Shown here in pieces: positions 1-5,724 of a stretch of DNA of 6,048 nucleotides. Source of the DNA: an uncultured Pseudomonadota bacterium (GTDB lineage: Bacteria > Pseudomonadota > Gammaproteobacteria > Burkholderiales > Eutrophovitaceae); assembly GCA_937983055.1 (NCBI GenBank), contig CALJLA010000047.1, forward strand, positions 1 to 6,048. Direction: 5' to 3'. A model generated the notes under the pieces. It worked only from the letters and a program-made list of their open reading frames with translations, ran no database searches and was not told the DNA's origin. The number at the start of each line of letters is the position of its first letter. Within the stretch, counting starts at the first letter, position 1. The position numbers and the translations under genes are program-made.

Positions 1-1617
1 AGCCGGTCCGCGCTCGAGCGGGGGGTAGTCGCGCCCGTCGTGCACCTCCACGCCGTTTACCCACACGCCGTGCACGCCGCGCGGCGAGCGGATTATGCGT
101 GCGCCGCCGCCGGGCAAGTCGCGCACGCGTTCGAGCGGCGACAGGCCGACGGCATCCGGGTCGATCAGCAGCAGGTCGGCGCAGGCGCCGGGCGCGATGC
201 GGCCGCGATCGGGGATGCGGTACTTCGCCGCCGGGTCGGCGGTCAGCCGGCGCACCGCCTCTTCCAGCGTGAAGGCGCCGGTTTCGCGCACCCAGTGCTG
301 CAGAAAGTACAGGCCGAAGCCGGCGTCGCACATGAAGATGATGTGGGCGCCGGCATCGGAGAGCGCGATCACGCCGGCGGGATGCCTGAGGAGCGGGGCG
401 ACGCCGGCGTCGTGGTTCTGGAACAGCTTGCCGATGAATTGCGCGTCCAGCGGCTGATCGAAAAACCAGTCGAGCGGATCGCGGCCCGCCGCCTGTGCCA
501 GCTCGGAAACCGGCCGCTCGTCGAGCTCGATCTTCGACCAGTCGCCGTAGAACAGGATGCCGGGCTTGGGATGGGCGAGGTTCTCCCGAAAACGCTTTCG
601 GAACGCCGGGTCGGCGTAGATTGCCGCCAATGCCTCCGGCCTGGCCGCCTTTACCCGGTCGAACGCATCGTGCGAGTACATCAGGTAAGGCTCTTTGAGC
701 GTGAAATCGAACGACAGCGGATGGCAGTTGGCGTGAATGTAGACCTCATGCCCGCGCGCATGCGCCTGCTCGCAGCGCCGGTAGTAGTCCATCGCCGCCT
801 CCGGCGCGGCGTCGTTGTACATCGCCAGCACGGTGACCATGAATGCCGGTCGTCCGGTGGCGGCGGCCAGCGATTCCATGAACTCCGGCGTGGCGCGCGA
901 GCCGGTGGCCATCACGAAGATGCCGCGGTTTGTTTTCTTCAGCGGCTGCGCCAGCGCCAGCAGCTCCTGCTCGCCGGCAATGGTGGAGGGCATCGGCCGC
1001 CCGCCGAAGCCGGCATGGTTGGGCGAAAACGACGAGGCGAAGCCGATGGCGCCGGCCTCCAGCGCTTCGCGCACCAGCGCCTGCATGCGCGCCAGTTCGT
1101 CCGCGGTGGGTTGTGCCCGGGTCGAGGCTTCTTCGCCCATCACCGCGCTGCGGATGGTCGAGTGGCCGGCCAGTACCGCGACGTTGGCGTAGGGCCCGAC
1201 GCGACGCAGCTGCGCGAGATACTCCGCGAAGGATTCGAACTCCCAGCGGGTGCCGGTGAGCAGCGCGTCGAGATCCATGCCCTCGACCACCGACAGGTTC
1301 TTCACCACCGTTTCGCGCTGCGCCGCCGGGCAGGGCGCGATCGCGAGGCCGCAGTTGCCGGCGGCCGCGCTGGTGACGTCGAGCGATGGCGACGGCGACA
1401 GGGTGCGATCCCAGGTGAGCTGCGCGTCGTAGTGGGTGTGCACGTCGACGATGCCCGGCATCACAGTCAATCCGTCGGCGTCAACCGTCTCGCGCGCCGC
1501 GCCGGCGACCTTGCCGACCTCGGCGATGCGACCGCCGCGCACCGCGACGTCGGCGCTGAAGGCCGGCGCACCGGAGCCGTCGACGACGCGGGCGTTGCGG
1601 ATGATCAGGTCATGCAT
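1..1617 (-). CDS. N-acyl-D-amino-acid deacylase-type amidohydrolase (C-terminus cut by window edge)
   Basis: The minus strand is open from ATG 1617 to the window edge, giving 539 residues with no stop. It starts MHDLIIRNARVVDGSG, the usual N-terminal beta strand of urease-superfamily amidohydrolases, followed by a VMPGIVDVHTHYDAQLTWD block. The metal-binding HxH is H60/H62. C89 in GNCG sits 29 residues after H60, the same spacing I recall for His67-Cys96 in Alcaligenes D-aminoacylase, where the Cys replaces the carboxylated lysine. A late LSDAGAH block (D421, H425) supplies the expected catalytic Asp. The C-terminal beta domain (GRIAPGACADLLLIDP, about 472-487, and GVWVNGVEV, about 517-525) is nearly complete, so only a few tens of residues are probably missing. 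There is no signal peptide, so it should be cytoplasmic. The family hydrolyses N-acyl bonds of D-amino acids or related amides; the substrate here is unknown. It lies 362 bp downstream of the cytochrome gene on the same strand, across a repeat element. The ribosome site is weak (GGGA, 5 nt spacing). Nearby upstream ATGs are out of frame. Confidence 0.9.
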   Translation of the reverse strand, partial: MHDLIIRNARVVDGSGAPAFSADVAVRGGRIAEVGKVAGAARETVDADGLTVMPGIVDVHTHYDAQLTWDRTLSPSPSLDVTSAAAGNCGLAIAPCPAAQRETVVKNLSVVEGMDLDALLTGTRWEFESFAEYLAQLRRVGPYANVAVLAGHSTIRSAVMGEEASTRAQPTADELARMQALVREALEAGAIGFASSFSPNHAGFGGRPMPSTIAGEQELLALAQPLKKTNRGIFVMATGSRATPEFMESLAAATGRPAFMVTVLAMYNDAAPEAAMDYYRRCEQAHARGHEVYIHANCHPLSFDFTLKEPYLMYSHDAFDRVKAARPEALAAIYADPAFRKRFRENLAHPKPGILFYGDWSKIELDERPVSELAQAAGRDPLDWFFDQPLDAQFIGKLFQNHDAGVAPLLRHPAGVIALSDAGAHIIFMCDAGFGLYFLQHWVRETGAFTLEEAVRRLTADPAAKYRIPDRGRIAPGACADLLLIDPDAVGLSPLERVRDLPGGGARIIRSPRGVHGVWVNGVEVHDGRDYPPLERGPA

Positions 1618-1634
1618 GCCGATCCCATATTAAA

Positions 1635-1710
1635 GAAAGCTCTCAACGCGGAGGACGCAGAGGAAAAACCCATTCACTGCGAACCACCAAGTTCACCAAG
1701 CACACCAAGA
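1635..1710 (+). repeat. Left arm of the inverted-repeat element
   Basis: The arm runs GAAAGCTCTCA (1635-1645), CGCGGAGGAC (1647-1656), GCAGAGGA (1657-1664), a less conserved stretch, then three 9-bp units ending in CACCAAG (1683-1691, 1692-1700, 1701-1709). The same blocks occur in the same order on the opposite strand at 1961-1877. Confidence 0.75.
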
Positions 1711-1732
1711 CAGCCCGATCCAGAAAAGATTT

Positions 1733-1756
1733 CACCACGGAGGACACGGAGGAAAA
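1733..1756 (+). repeat. Internal CGGAGGACA module
   Basis: The sequence CACCACGGAGGACACGGAGG (1733-1752) carries two 9-bp CACGGAGGA units in the same orientation as the left arm. It has no inverted partner in the inner part of the element. This makes the element asymmetric and suggests a duplicated or shuffled module. Confidence 0.65.
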
Positions 1757-1837
1757 GACCAATACAAGACCGAAACACACAACACGCCACATCGAGGCTT
1801 GTTGTGACGAATGCGCATGTTTGCGAAGCCAACGTAC

Positions 1838-1862
1838 GCAAAGGCACGAAGGCGCGAAGAAA
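1838..1862 (+). repeat. AAGGCACG tandem module
   Basis: Two near-identical 8-bp units, AAGGCACG and AAGGCGCG, followed by AAG, lie just inside the right arm. The period is 8 bp rather than the 9 bp of the other modules. The same word often accompanies the CACCAAG and CGGAGGA words in such intergenic repeats (from memory). Confidence 0.6.
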
Positions 1863-1876
1863 GGGCGTTCTTGTTT

Positions 1877-1961
1877 CTTTGGTGACTTGGTGTCTTGGTG
1901 GTTGGTCACTGCCTTTCGCTTATCCTCTGCGTCCTCCGTGTCCTCCGCGGTGAGAGCTTTC
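1877..1961 (-). repeat. Right arm of the inverted-repeat element
   Basis: Read on the minus strand, the arm is GAAAGCTCTCA, C, CGCGGAGGAC, an extra unit ACGGAGGAC (1931-1939), GCAGAGGA, then a diverged stretch and ACCACCAAG, ACACCAAGT, CACCAAAG. It matches the left arm block by block. It differs by exactly one added 9-bp unit, so the arms have changed by slippage of whole repeat units. Confidence 0.75.
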
Positions 1962-1979
1962 GAGTTCAGGGCCGCCGCA

Positions 1980-2933
1980 TCAAGGTTCCAGCGACGCACA
2001 GTATGCCGCCAGCGCAAGCATGTCGTCGTTATCGAGGGGCGCCACGATCGGCTGCATCAGGGCGGCCCAGGTTCCGGCCCGCAGGCCGTGCTTCAGGTCG
2101 TAGAGCTGGCGAAAGAGATAGCTTGGCGAGCGGCCGGCCAGCGCAGGTACCGGACCGAGGCCTTTCAGGGTTTCTCCGTGGCAGACGCTGCACGGCGTGA
2201 CCTTGCCCTGCGTGGCGAGCGCCCGGCCTTTGCTGATGCTGCCGGGCGGCACATAGGCGACGAAGCCGGAGCGCGCATCGCGCAGCTCGGTGCGCTCCAG
2301 GTCTTCCGGCATCTCGATGATGCGCGCGCCGATCGGCTCGGTGCCGCCGCCGGCCGGCGCGAGCATCCAGCCGATGACCTGGGTCTTCGGCACCTGCGCA
2401 GCCTCAACCACCCGGATCCACCGCTGCGTCGGGAGCGCCGCGAAATACTCGGCGGCGATGCGCAGTTCCTGATCGGTAACCGCCTCGGCGGTGGCGATCA
2501 TGAAATTCACCGGCAGGCTCGCGGGCTCGGAACTCCTGCGCGTTCCGCTGGCGAAGTCTTTCACCTGGCCGACGATGTATTCCGCCGGCAGGCCGGCGAG
2601 GCTGGCGTTTTCCGGCCGTCCCAGTCCGTTCGGCAGATGGCAGTAACCGCAGGCCAGCACCGCCGGCTTGCGGCCGTCGGCGACGATCCCGGGCATCGGC
2701 GGATGATCCTGCGGATGCCAGTCCGGCACCGAGAACAGGTCGCGGATCTGCGTCAGGGTGAAAGCCCGCGCACTGCCCGGCACGCGGTGCGGCGTGCCGT
2801 TGTCCGGGGCCGGCGTCAGCCCCGGTGGATTGACGACGTAGGCCCACGCGGGTGGTTCCGCCGCCGGCGCGTGCGCGCCCGCCGCCAGCAGGGCCAGCGC
2901 CAGCGCCTGGCCCGCCAGTGTCCGCCGTGGCAT
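1980..2933 (-). CDS. Exported dihaem cytochrome c (c4-like, two-domain)
   Basis: The protein has 317 residues. A signal peptide covers about residues 1-25 (MPRR, then an Ala/Leu core, AHAPAAE), so the mature protein is periplasmic. Two covalent haem sites are visible: CGYCH (95-99) and CSVCH (248-252). Each is followed by a likely axial methionine in a similar context: M145 before TAEAVTDQELRIAAEYF, and M293 before PIVAPLDNDDMLALAAY. This indicates two class I cytochrome domains in tandem. About 70 mature residues precede the first haem and include the motif DWHPQDHPPMP (71-81), which resembles a family of roughly 300-residue dihaem cytochromes I recall from proteobacteria. The role is electron transfer in the periplasm, but no partner dehydrogenase is in the window. 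The start lies 7 bp after the upstream hydrolase stop with only a poor Shine-Dalgarno site, suggesting translational coupling. The extra C312 near the C-terminus is not a haem ligand by motif. Confidence 0.92.
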   Translation of the reverse strand: MPRRTLAGQALALALLAAGAHAPAAEPPAWAYVVNPPGLTPAPDNGTPHRVPGSARAFTLTQIRDLFSVPDWHPQDHPPMPGIVADGRKPAVLACGYCHLPNGLGRPENASLAGLPAEYIVGQVKDFASGTRRSSEPASLPVNFMIATAEAVTDQELRIAAEYFAALPTQRWIRVVEAAQVPKTQVIGWMLAPAGGGTEPIGARIIEMPEDLERTELRDARSGFVAYVPPGSISKGRALATQGKVTPCSVCHGETLKGLGPVPALAGRSPSYLFRQLYDLKHGLRAGTWAALMQPIVAPLDNDDMLALAAYCASLEP

Positions 2934-2940
2934 TACGCCG

Positions 2941-4230
2941 TCACTCGACGATCGACTGCACCGCCAGCGACTTGAAGGTGGTGGCGTACCAGAGCAGATG
3001 CTTGACCGATTGCATCATGTACACGCCGACCAGGTCCTCCTTCGGGTCCACCCAGAAATAGGTGCCGGCATAGCCGGCCCAGTAGTACTCGCCGACCGAG
3101 CCGTCCATCGGGTTGAGCGCGGCCGGCGCGCGCGGGCCCTCGGTGCGCACCGCGCCGAGCAGGCCGTAGCCATGGCTTTGCCCGGGCAGATAGAACGGTC
3201 CCAGGTCGTAGGCATTGCCGATGTGGTCGGTGGTCATCAGCTCTACCGTCTTCTTGCCGAGGATGCGCGCATTGCCGAGCGCACCGCCGTTTGCCAGCAT
3301 GTGCGCGAAGCGGGCGTAGTCCATGACTGTCGACGTCAGGCCCTGCCCGCCGGCCTCGAATCTGACCGCCTTGGTGGGGTCGGTGTACTGCAGGATCAGG
3401 CCCTGCTTGTCGGCATCGAACGGCTCGACGAAGCGCGAGACCTTGGTCGGCGCCACGCGAAAGGCGGTGTCGTTCATCGACAGCGGCCGGAAGATGCGCT
3501 TCTCGAAGAATTCGCCCAACGTCATGCCGGACACCACTTCGATCAGGCGGCCGAGCACGTCGGTGGAGCGGCTGTACCACCAGGTGGTGCCGGGCTCGAA
3601 CTTGAGCGGCAGCTTCGAAATGCGGGTGACCAGCTCGGCGTTGCTGATATCGAGATCGTTGACGCCGCCATCGATGTACATCTGCTCGACTGGGCCGCCG
3701 CCGGGGAAGGGCTTGAAGAACCCGTACGTGAAGCCCGAGGTATGCAGCAGCAGGTCGAGTACACGGATCGGGTTATTTGCCAGGCGGGTCTGGACCTCGG
3801 CCGGACTCTTCGCGGTGTCGGCATTGACCGCGACCTGCAGGTTGGCGAGCTCCGGCAGGTACATCGACACCGGGTCGGAAAGCTTCATCTTGCCTTCCTC
3901 CACCAGCATCAGCGCGGCGACGCTGGTGACCGGCTTGGTCATCGAGTAGATGCGAAAGATCGCATCGCGCGACATCGGCTTCCTGGTGTTGGGGTTCTGA
4001 ACGCCGTAGGCGTCGAAGTAAGCGATCTTGCCCTTTCGGGCCACCAGCGCGACGTAGCCGGGAATCTCGCCGGCATCGACTTTCGCACCGAGCACCTTGC
4101 GGATGTTGTCGAGGCGCTCGGAGGACAGGCCGACCGCCTCCGGCCGGGTGCGCGGCAGATCGGCCGCGAATGCAAAGCACGCAATCAGCCACAGCGCGAG
4201 CGCCGCGGACAGGCGACGGGTGTTCAGCAT
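2941..4230 (-). CDS. Exported serine hydrolase, beta-lactamase/family VIII esterase fold
   Basis: The protein has 429 residues. A signal peptide (MLNTRRLSAALALWLIACFAFAAD, cleavage near residue 22-23) sends it to the periplasm or outside. The first catalytic motif SxxK is S96-M-T-K99, inside IFRIYSMTKPVTS. The second is the tyrosine motif Y219-S-R in TTWWYSRSTDVLGRLIEVVSG. LLHTSGFTYG (161-170) is the usual Pfam Beta-lactamase (PF00144) block. In place of the KTG box of class C beta-lactamases there is W384-A-G in YYWAGYAGTYFWVDP, which is typical of family VIII carboxylesterases and related hydrolases. I therefore expect esterase or amidase/peptidase-like activity rather than antibiotic resistance; the substrate is unknown. 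Length fits the family. The ATG at 4230 is supported by a strong GAGGAGGAGG ribosome site. It is the first gene of a run with the cytochrome (7 bp gap) and the amidohydrolase. Confidence 0.93.
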   Translation of the reverse strand: MLNTRRLSAALALWLIACFAFAADLPRTRPEAVGLSSERLDNIRKVLGAKVDAGEIPGYVALVARKGKIAYFDAYGVQNPNTRKPMSRDAIFRIYSMTKPVTSVAALMLVEEGKMKLSDPVSMYLPELANLQVAVNADTAKSPAEVQTRLANNPIRVLDLLLHTSGFTYGFFKPFPGGGPVEQMYIDGGVNDLDISNAELVTRISKLPLKFEPGTTWWYSRSTDVLGRLIEVVSGMTLGEFFEKRIFRPLSMNDTAFRVAPTKVSRFVEPFDADKQGLILQYTDPTKAVRFEAGGQGLTSTVMDYARFAHMLANGGALGNARILGKKTVELMTTDHIGNAYDLGPFYLPGQSHGYGLLGAVRTEGPRAPAALNPMDGSVGEYYWAGYAGTYFWVDPKEDLVGVYMMQSVKHLLWYATTFKSLAVQSIVE

Positions 4231-4234
4231 GGCG

Positions 4235-4244
4235 CCTCCTCCTC
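4235..4244 (-). promoter_or_regulatory. Strong ribosome binding site for the serine hydrolase
   Basis: On the minus strand GAGGAGGAGG lies 4 nt before ATG 4230. It contains several overlapping matches to the anti-Shine-Dalgarno sequence and fixes this start. Confidence 0.8.
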
Positions 4245-4270
4245 ATGTTGTTGTGCGGCCTTCTACCGGC

Positions 4271-4299
4271 AACATAGAGGACGGCGCAGGCGATGACAA
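4271..4299 (-). promoter_or_regulatory. Putative sigma70 promoter for the hydrolase-cytochrome(-amidohydrolase) run
   Basis: On the minus strand TTGTCA (4299-4294, 5 of 6 matches to TTGACA) is separated by exactly 17 bp from TATGTT (4276-4271, 4 of 6 matches to TATAAT). This predicts a leader of about 30-35 nt that includes the strong ribosome site. It is a motif-based call only. Confidence 0.5.
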
Positions 4300-4379
4300 G
4301 AAATCCGCCCGGCAGTGGTGTGACGCACCGCATCAGCCCCAACGCCGGCGCATCGTTATGTCGCTCAGCGCGGCATTGA

Positions 4380-4392
4380 TTGCGCAGCGCAA
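4380..4392. repeat. 13-bp palindrome, possible operator
   Basis: TTGCGCAGCGCAA is a perfect 6-bp inverted repeat around a single central base, located between the two divergent genes. It could bind a dimeric regulator, but only one copy is seen and GC-rich palindromes arise by chance here. Confidence 0.25.
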
Positions 4393-4500
4393 CGCCAGAG
4401 GCGTCTGCAGCGCGATTTCGTCGCGTCCCTTCCGGTCGTCTGCCTGCACGAATTGCCTGCTGCGGGGGCCGGCCGAGGGGGGTAGACTGGGCGGTGAATG

Positions 4501-4505
4501 AGGAG
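4501..4505 (+). promoter_or_regulatory. Ribosome binding site that decides the start at 4513
   Basis: AGGAG lies 7 nt before ATG 4513. An in-frame ATG at 4498 lies upstream of this site and has only a weak match before it. Starting at 4513 also gives a cleaner signal peptide, without the extra MRRRR. Confidence 0.65.
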
Positions 4506-4512
4506 AAGGCGA

Positions 4513-5034
4513 ATGATAACTCAGTACATCGCGCACTTTGCGCTGTGTGTCGCGGCGGCCGTCGGGTTGCCGGCCGCGGCCTGCGTCGAGGGCGATATCC
4601 GCGGCGAGGCGGTGACGCTGGAGCGGGAGGTCGGCGCCACGCCGGCCGGCGAAACGACCAGCATGAACGTGCTCGGAATGGGTTACTTCCATGCCGCCGA
4701 GGTGGTGAAGACCGGCGGCGACAGCGACCGCACCTGGGTGACGCTGGAACTCGACGGCGAGCCGATGATCTCGACCTCGTTCGCCACGCTGAAGAATAAA
4801 TGGAACCAGCTCGCCAGCCGCTACATGACGGTGGACGTGCGCAGCAACGGCGACGCCGACACGATGATCATCTGGTACGCACCGGAGCTGCGCTTCCGCA
4901 GTTTCGCGGTGCTGCGGGTAGAAGTGCAGGAAGCCGGCGTGGAAAGCCTGCGCATGCGCGCGGTGATGAACAAGCCGGCGCCGCACGAGCATCCCGCCGG
5001 CCAGCTCACGCTGGCCCTGCCGGCCTTCGAGTAA
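4513..5034 (+). CDS. Small exported protein of unknown function
   Basis: The protein has 173 residues from ATG 4513 (178 if ATG 4498 were used). I do not recognise the family. The N-terminus MITQYIAHFALCVAAAVGLPAAAC is a clear secretion signal. Cleavage could occur after AAA at residue 23, or C24 could be the lipidated cysteine of an atypical lipobox (AAAC, lacking the usual Leu at -3). The mature part has alternating hydrophobic strands (for example TWVTLELDGEPMIS, YMTVDVRS, TMIIWYAPELRF, FAVLRVEVQ), suggesting a beta-sandwich of about 150 residues. It contains no further cysteine, and a short HEHP near residues 158-161. It is likely periplasmic or membrane-anchored. It stands alone on the plus strand, divergent from the hydrolase and ending 18 bp before the convergent DUF3299 gene. 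Codon use resembles its neighbours, with GC-rich third positions, so it looks like a real resident gene. Confidence 0.8.
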   Translation: MITQYIAHFALCVAAAVGLPAAACVEGDIRGEAVTLEREVGATPAGETTSMNVLGMGYFHAAEVVKTGGDSDRTWVTLELDGEPMISTSFATLKNKWNQLASRYMTVDVRSNGDADTMIIWYAPELRFRSFAVLRVEVQEAGVESLRMRAVMNKPAPHEHPAGQLTLALPAFE

Positions 5035-5052
5035 GTCCCTGCCCCGGCCGCC

Positions 5053-5724
5053 TTATTGTTTGTAGGGCAGCACCGACTCCGCCTGAAGGCTGTAGGCGAT
5101 GTCGATGTCGGAAGAGCCGTCCACCAGATAGAGCGACTGCTTGCTGGCGCCGGCGCTGAGCCGGCCGGTAACCCACACCGGCGCGAACAGCGATGCATTC
5201 TCGATCGGCCGCGCGGATTTCACATGCACGATCTGGTTCGGCGGTGGCGGCGGAGTGTGGATGCAGGCGCCTACCCAGGGCACCAGCAGAAACTCCGTGA
5301 TCGCCTTGCCGGAGAATTCCAGCGGCAGCAGGTAGCCTGGAATCTTCACCCGCGCGCCGTCCAGAGCCGCGTTCGGCGTGTTGAGGCGCAGGCGCTGCAT
5401 CTCGGAAAACTCCGCGCGGCGGGCGAGCAGGCCGTCGACGTCGATGCCCGCCTGTTTCAGCCGCAGCGCGGCGGCTTGCGCTTCCTTCGCTGCAATATCG
5501 TTCGGCGGTTCCCCGCGTGCGGCGCGATCGCGCGCGGCGGCGATATCGCTCAATTCGGCGAGCTGCTGTTTCGACAGCGCAGCGAGCGGATGGCCGGCCG
5601 GTAGCGGCGGCACCAGGTCGCGCCACTGCAGTTGCCGTGGCGTATCTGCCAGGGCGGCGGCGGACAGCGCCGCGATCGCGGTCAGTGCCAGCAGTCGGCC
5701 TAAACGGAGCATGCGCGGGCTCAC
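5053..5724 (-). CDS. DUF3299 periplasmic protein, partner of the ABC permease
   Basis: The protein has 223 residues, starting with GTG 5724. It has a signal peptide (MLRLGRLLALTAIAALSAAALAD, to about residue 27). A helical, Ala-rich middle (about 50-115) leads into the DUF3299 core: VKIPGYLLPLEF (126-137), then TEFLLVPWVGACIHTPPPPPNQIV (143-166) with C154 and H156. These last residues are the family signature and could bind a metal, though this is unproven. The start codon overlaps the permease stop in GTGA, which implies translational coupling; an ATG at 5712 is a possible alternative. In Pseudomonas (PA4063-PA4066) and Vibrio (zrg cluster) a DUF3299 gene accompanies an ABC ATPase and permease in zinc-responsive operons, as I recall. 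A periplasmic accessory role in that transporter is inferred. It is the last gene of its operon, convergent with the small exported protein. Confidence 0.88.
   Translation of the reverse strand: MSPRMLRLGRLLALTAIAALSAAALADTPRQLQWRDLVPPLPAGHPLAALSKQQLAELSDIAAARDRAARGEPPNDIAAKEAQAAALRLKQAGIDVDGLLARRAEFSEMQRLRLNTPNAALDGARVKIPGYLLPLEFSGKAITEFLLVPWVGACIHTPPPPPNQIVHVKSARPIENASLFAPVWVTGRLSAGASKQSLYLVDGSSDIDIAYSLQAESVLPYKQ

Larger units (their letters stand above)
1635..1961. repeat. 327-bp intergenic element of 8-9 bp periodic modules in inverted arrangement
   Basis: This element fills the gap between the cytochrome stop (1980) and the amidohydrolase start (1617), leaving only 17-18 bp on each side. 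Its ends are an exact 11-bp inverted repeat: GAAAGCTCTCA at 1635-1645 and its complement at 1951-1961. Inside are three kinds of short tandem module: CGGAGGACA-like, CACCAAG-like and AAGGCACG-like. On the plus strand the order is CGGAGGA, CACCAAG, CGGAGGA, a unique centre (about 1757-1837), AAGGCACG, then inverted CACCAAG and inverted CGGAGGA. The base composition is visibly less GC-rich than the flanking genes. I know the same module words as a common repeat type in intergenic regions of many bacteria, where they give spurious ORF calls; that is recall, not a search. No transposase and no clear target-site duplication are seen. A transcript could fold into a long imperfect hairpin. Whether it is mobile, regulatory or inert is not shown. 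Confidence 0.75.
4231..4512. other. Divergent intergenic region
   Basis: These 282 bp separate the divergent starts at 4230 (minus) and 4513 (plus). On the hydrolase side there is a convincing ribosome site and a sigma70-like promoter. On the side of the small exported protein only a ribosome site is clear. A TAGACT word at 4483-4488 could be a -10 box, but no matching -35 sits at 16-18 bp upstream, so I do not call a promoter there. The middle holds a 13-bp palindrome. Open frames crossing this region have no family features. Confidence 0.6.

Noticed and set aside
1624..1634. TTAATAT word just before the amidohydrolase start as a -10 promoter box
   Set aside because: It is too close to the ATG and has no -35 match at 16-18 bp. 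The AT-rich patch is probably just spacer.
40..1953. 637-residue plus-strand open frame
   Set aside because: It is antisense to the amidohydrolase, whose conserved motifs are unmistakable. The translation is Arg/Gly/Ala/Val-rich with no family motif and runs on into the repeat element, as expected of a high-GC shadow frame.
1635..1961. CRISPR array or insertion sequence
   Set aside because: Repeat units are only 8-9 bp and have no regular spacers, so this is not CRISPR. There is no transposase frame and no clear target-site duplication, so it is not a complete insertion sequence.
1821..2975. 384-residue plus-strand open frame over the cytochrome gene
   Set aside because: It is antisense to a gene with two CxxCH haem motifs, begins inside the repeat element, and has a low-complexity Arg-rich translation.
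2998..4296. 432-residue plus-strand open frame
   Set aside because: It lies opposite the serine hydrolase and has an Arg/His/Gly-rich composition without domains. The minus-strand gene has catalytic motifs, a signal peptide and a strong ribosome site.
4333..4992. 219-residue minus-strand open frame opposite the small exported protein
   Set aside because: It lacks a convincing ribosome site and any motif. The plus-strand frame has a signal peptide, AGGAG at correct spacing and balanced composition.
4999..5016. GGCCAGC-TCAC-GCTGGCC hairpin near the convergent gene ends as a terminator
   Set aside because: The stem is perfect (7 bp) but lies inside the coding region, and no T-run follows on either strand. 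An intrinsic terminator is not supported.
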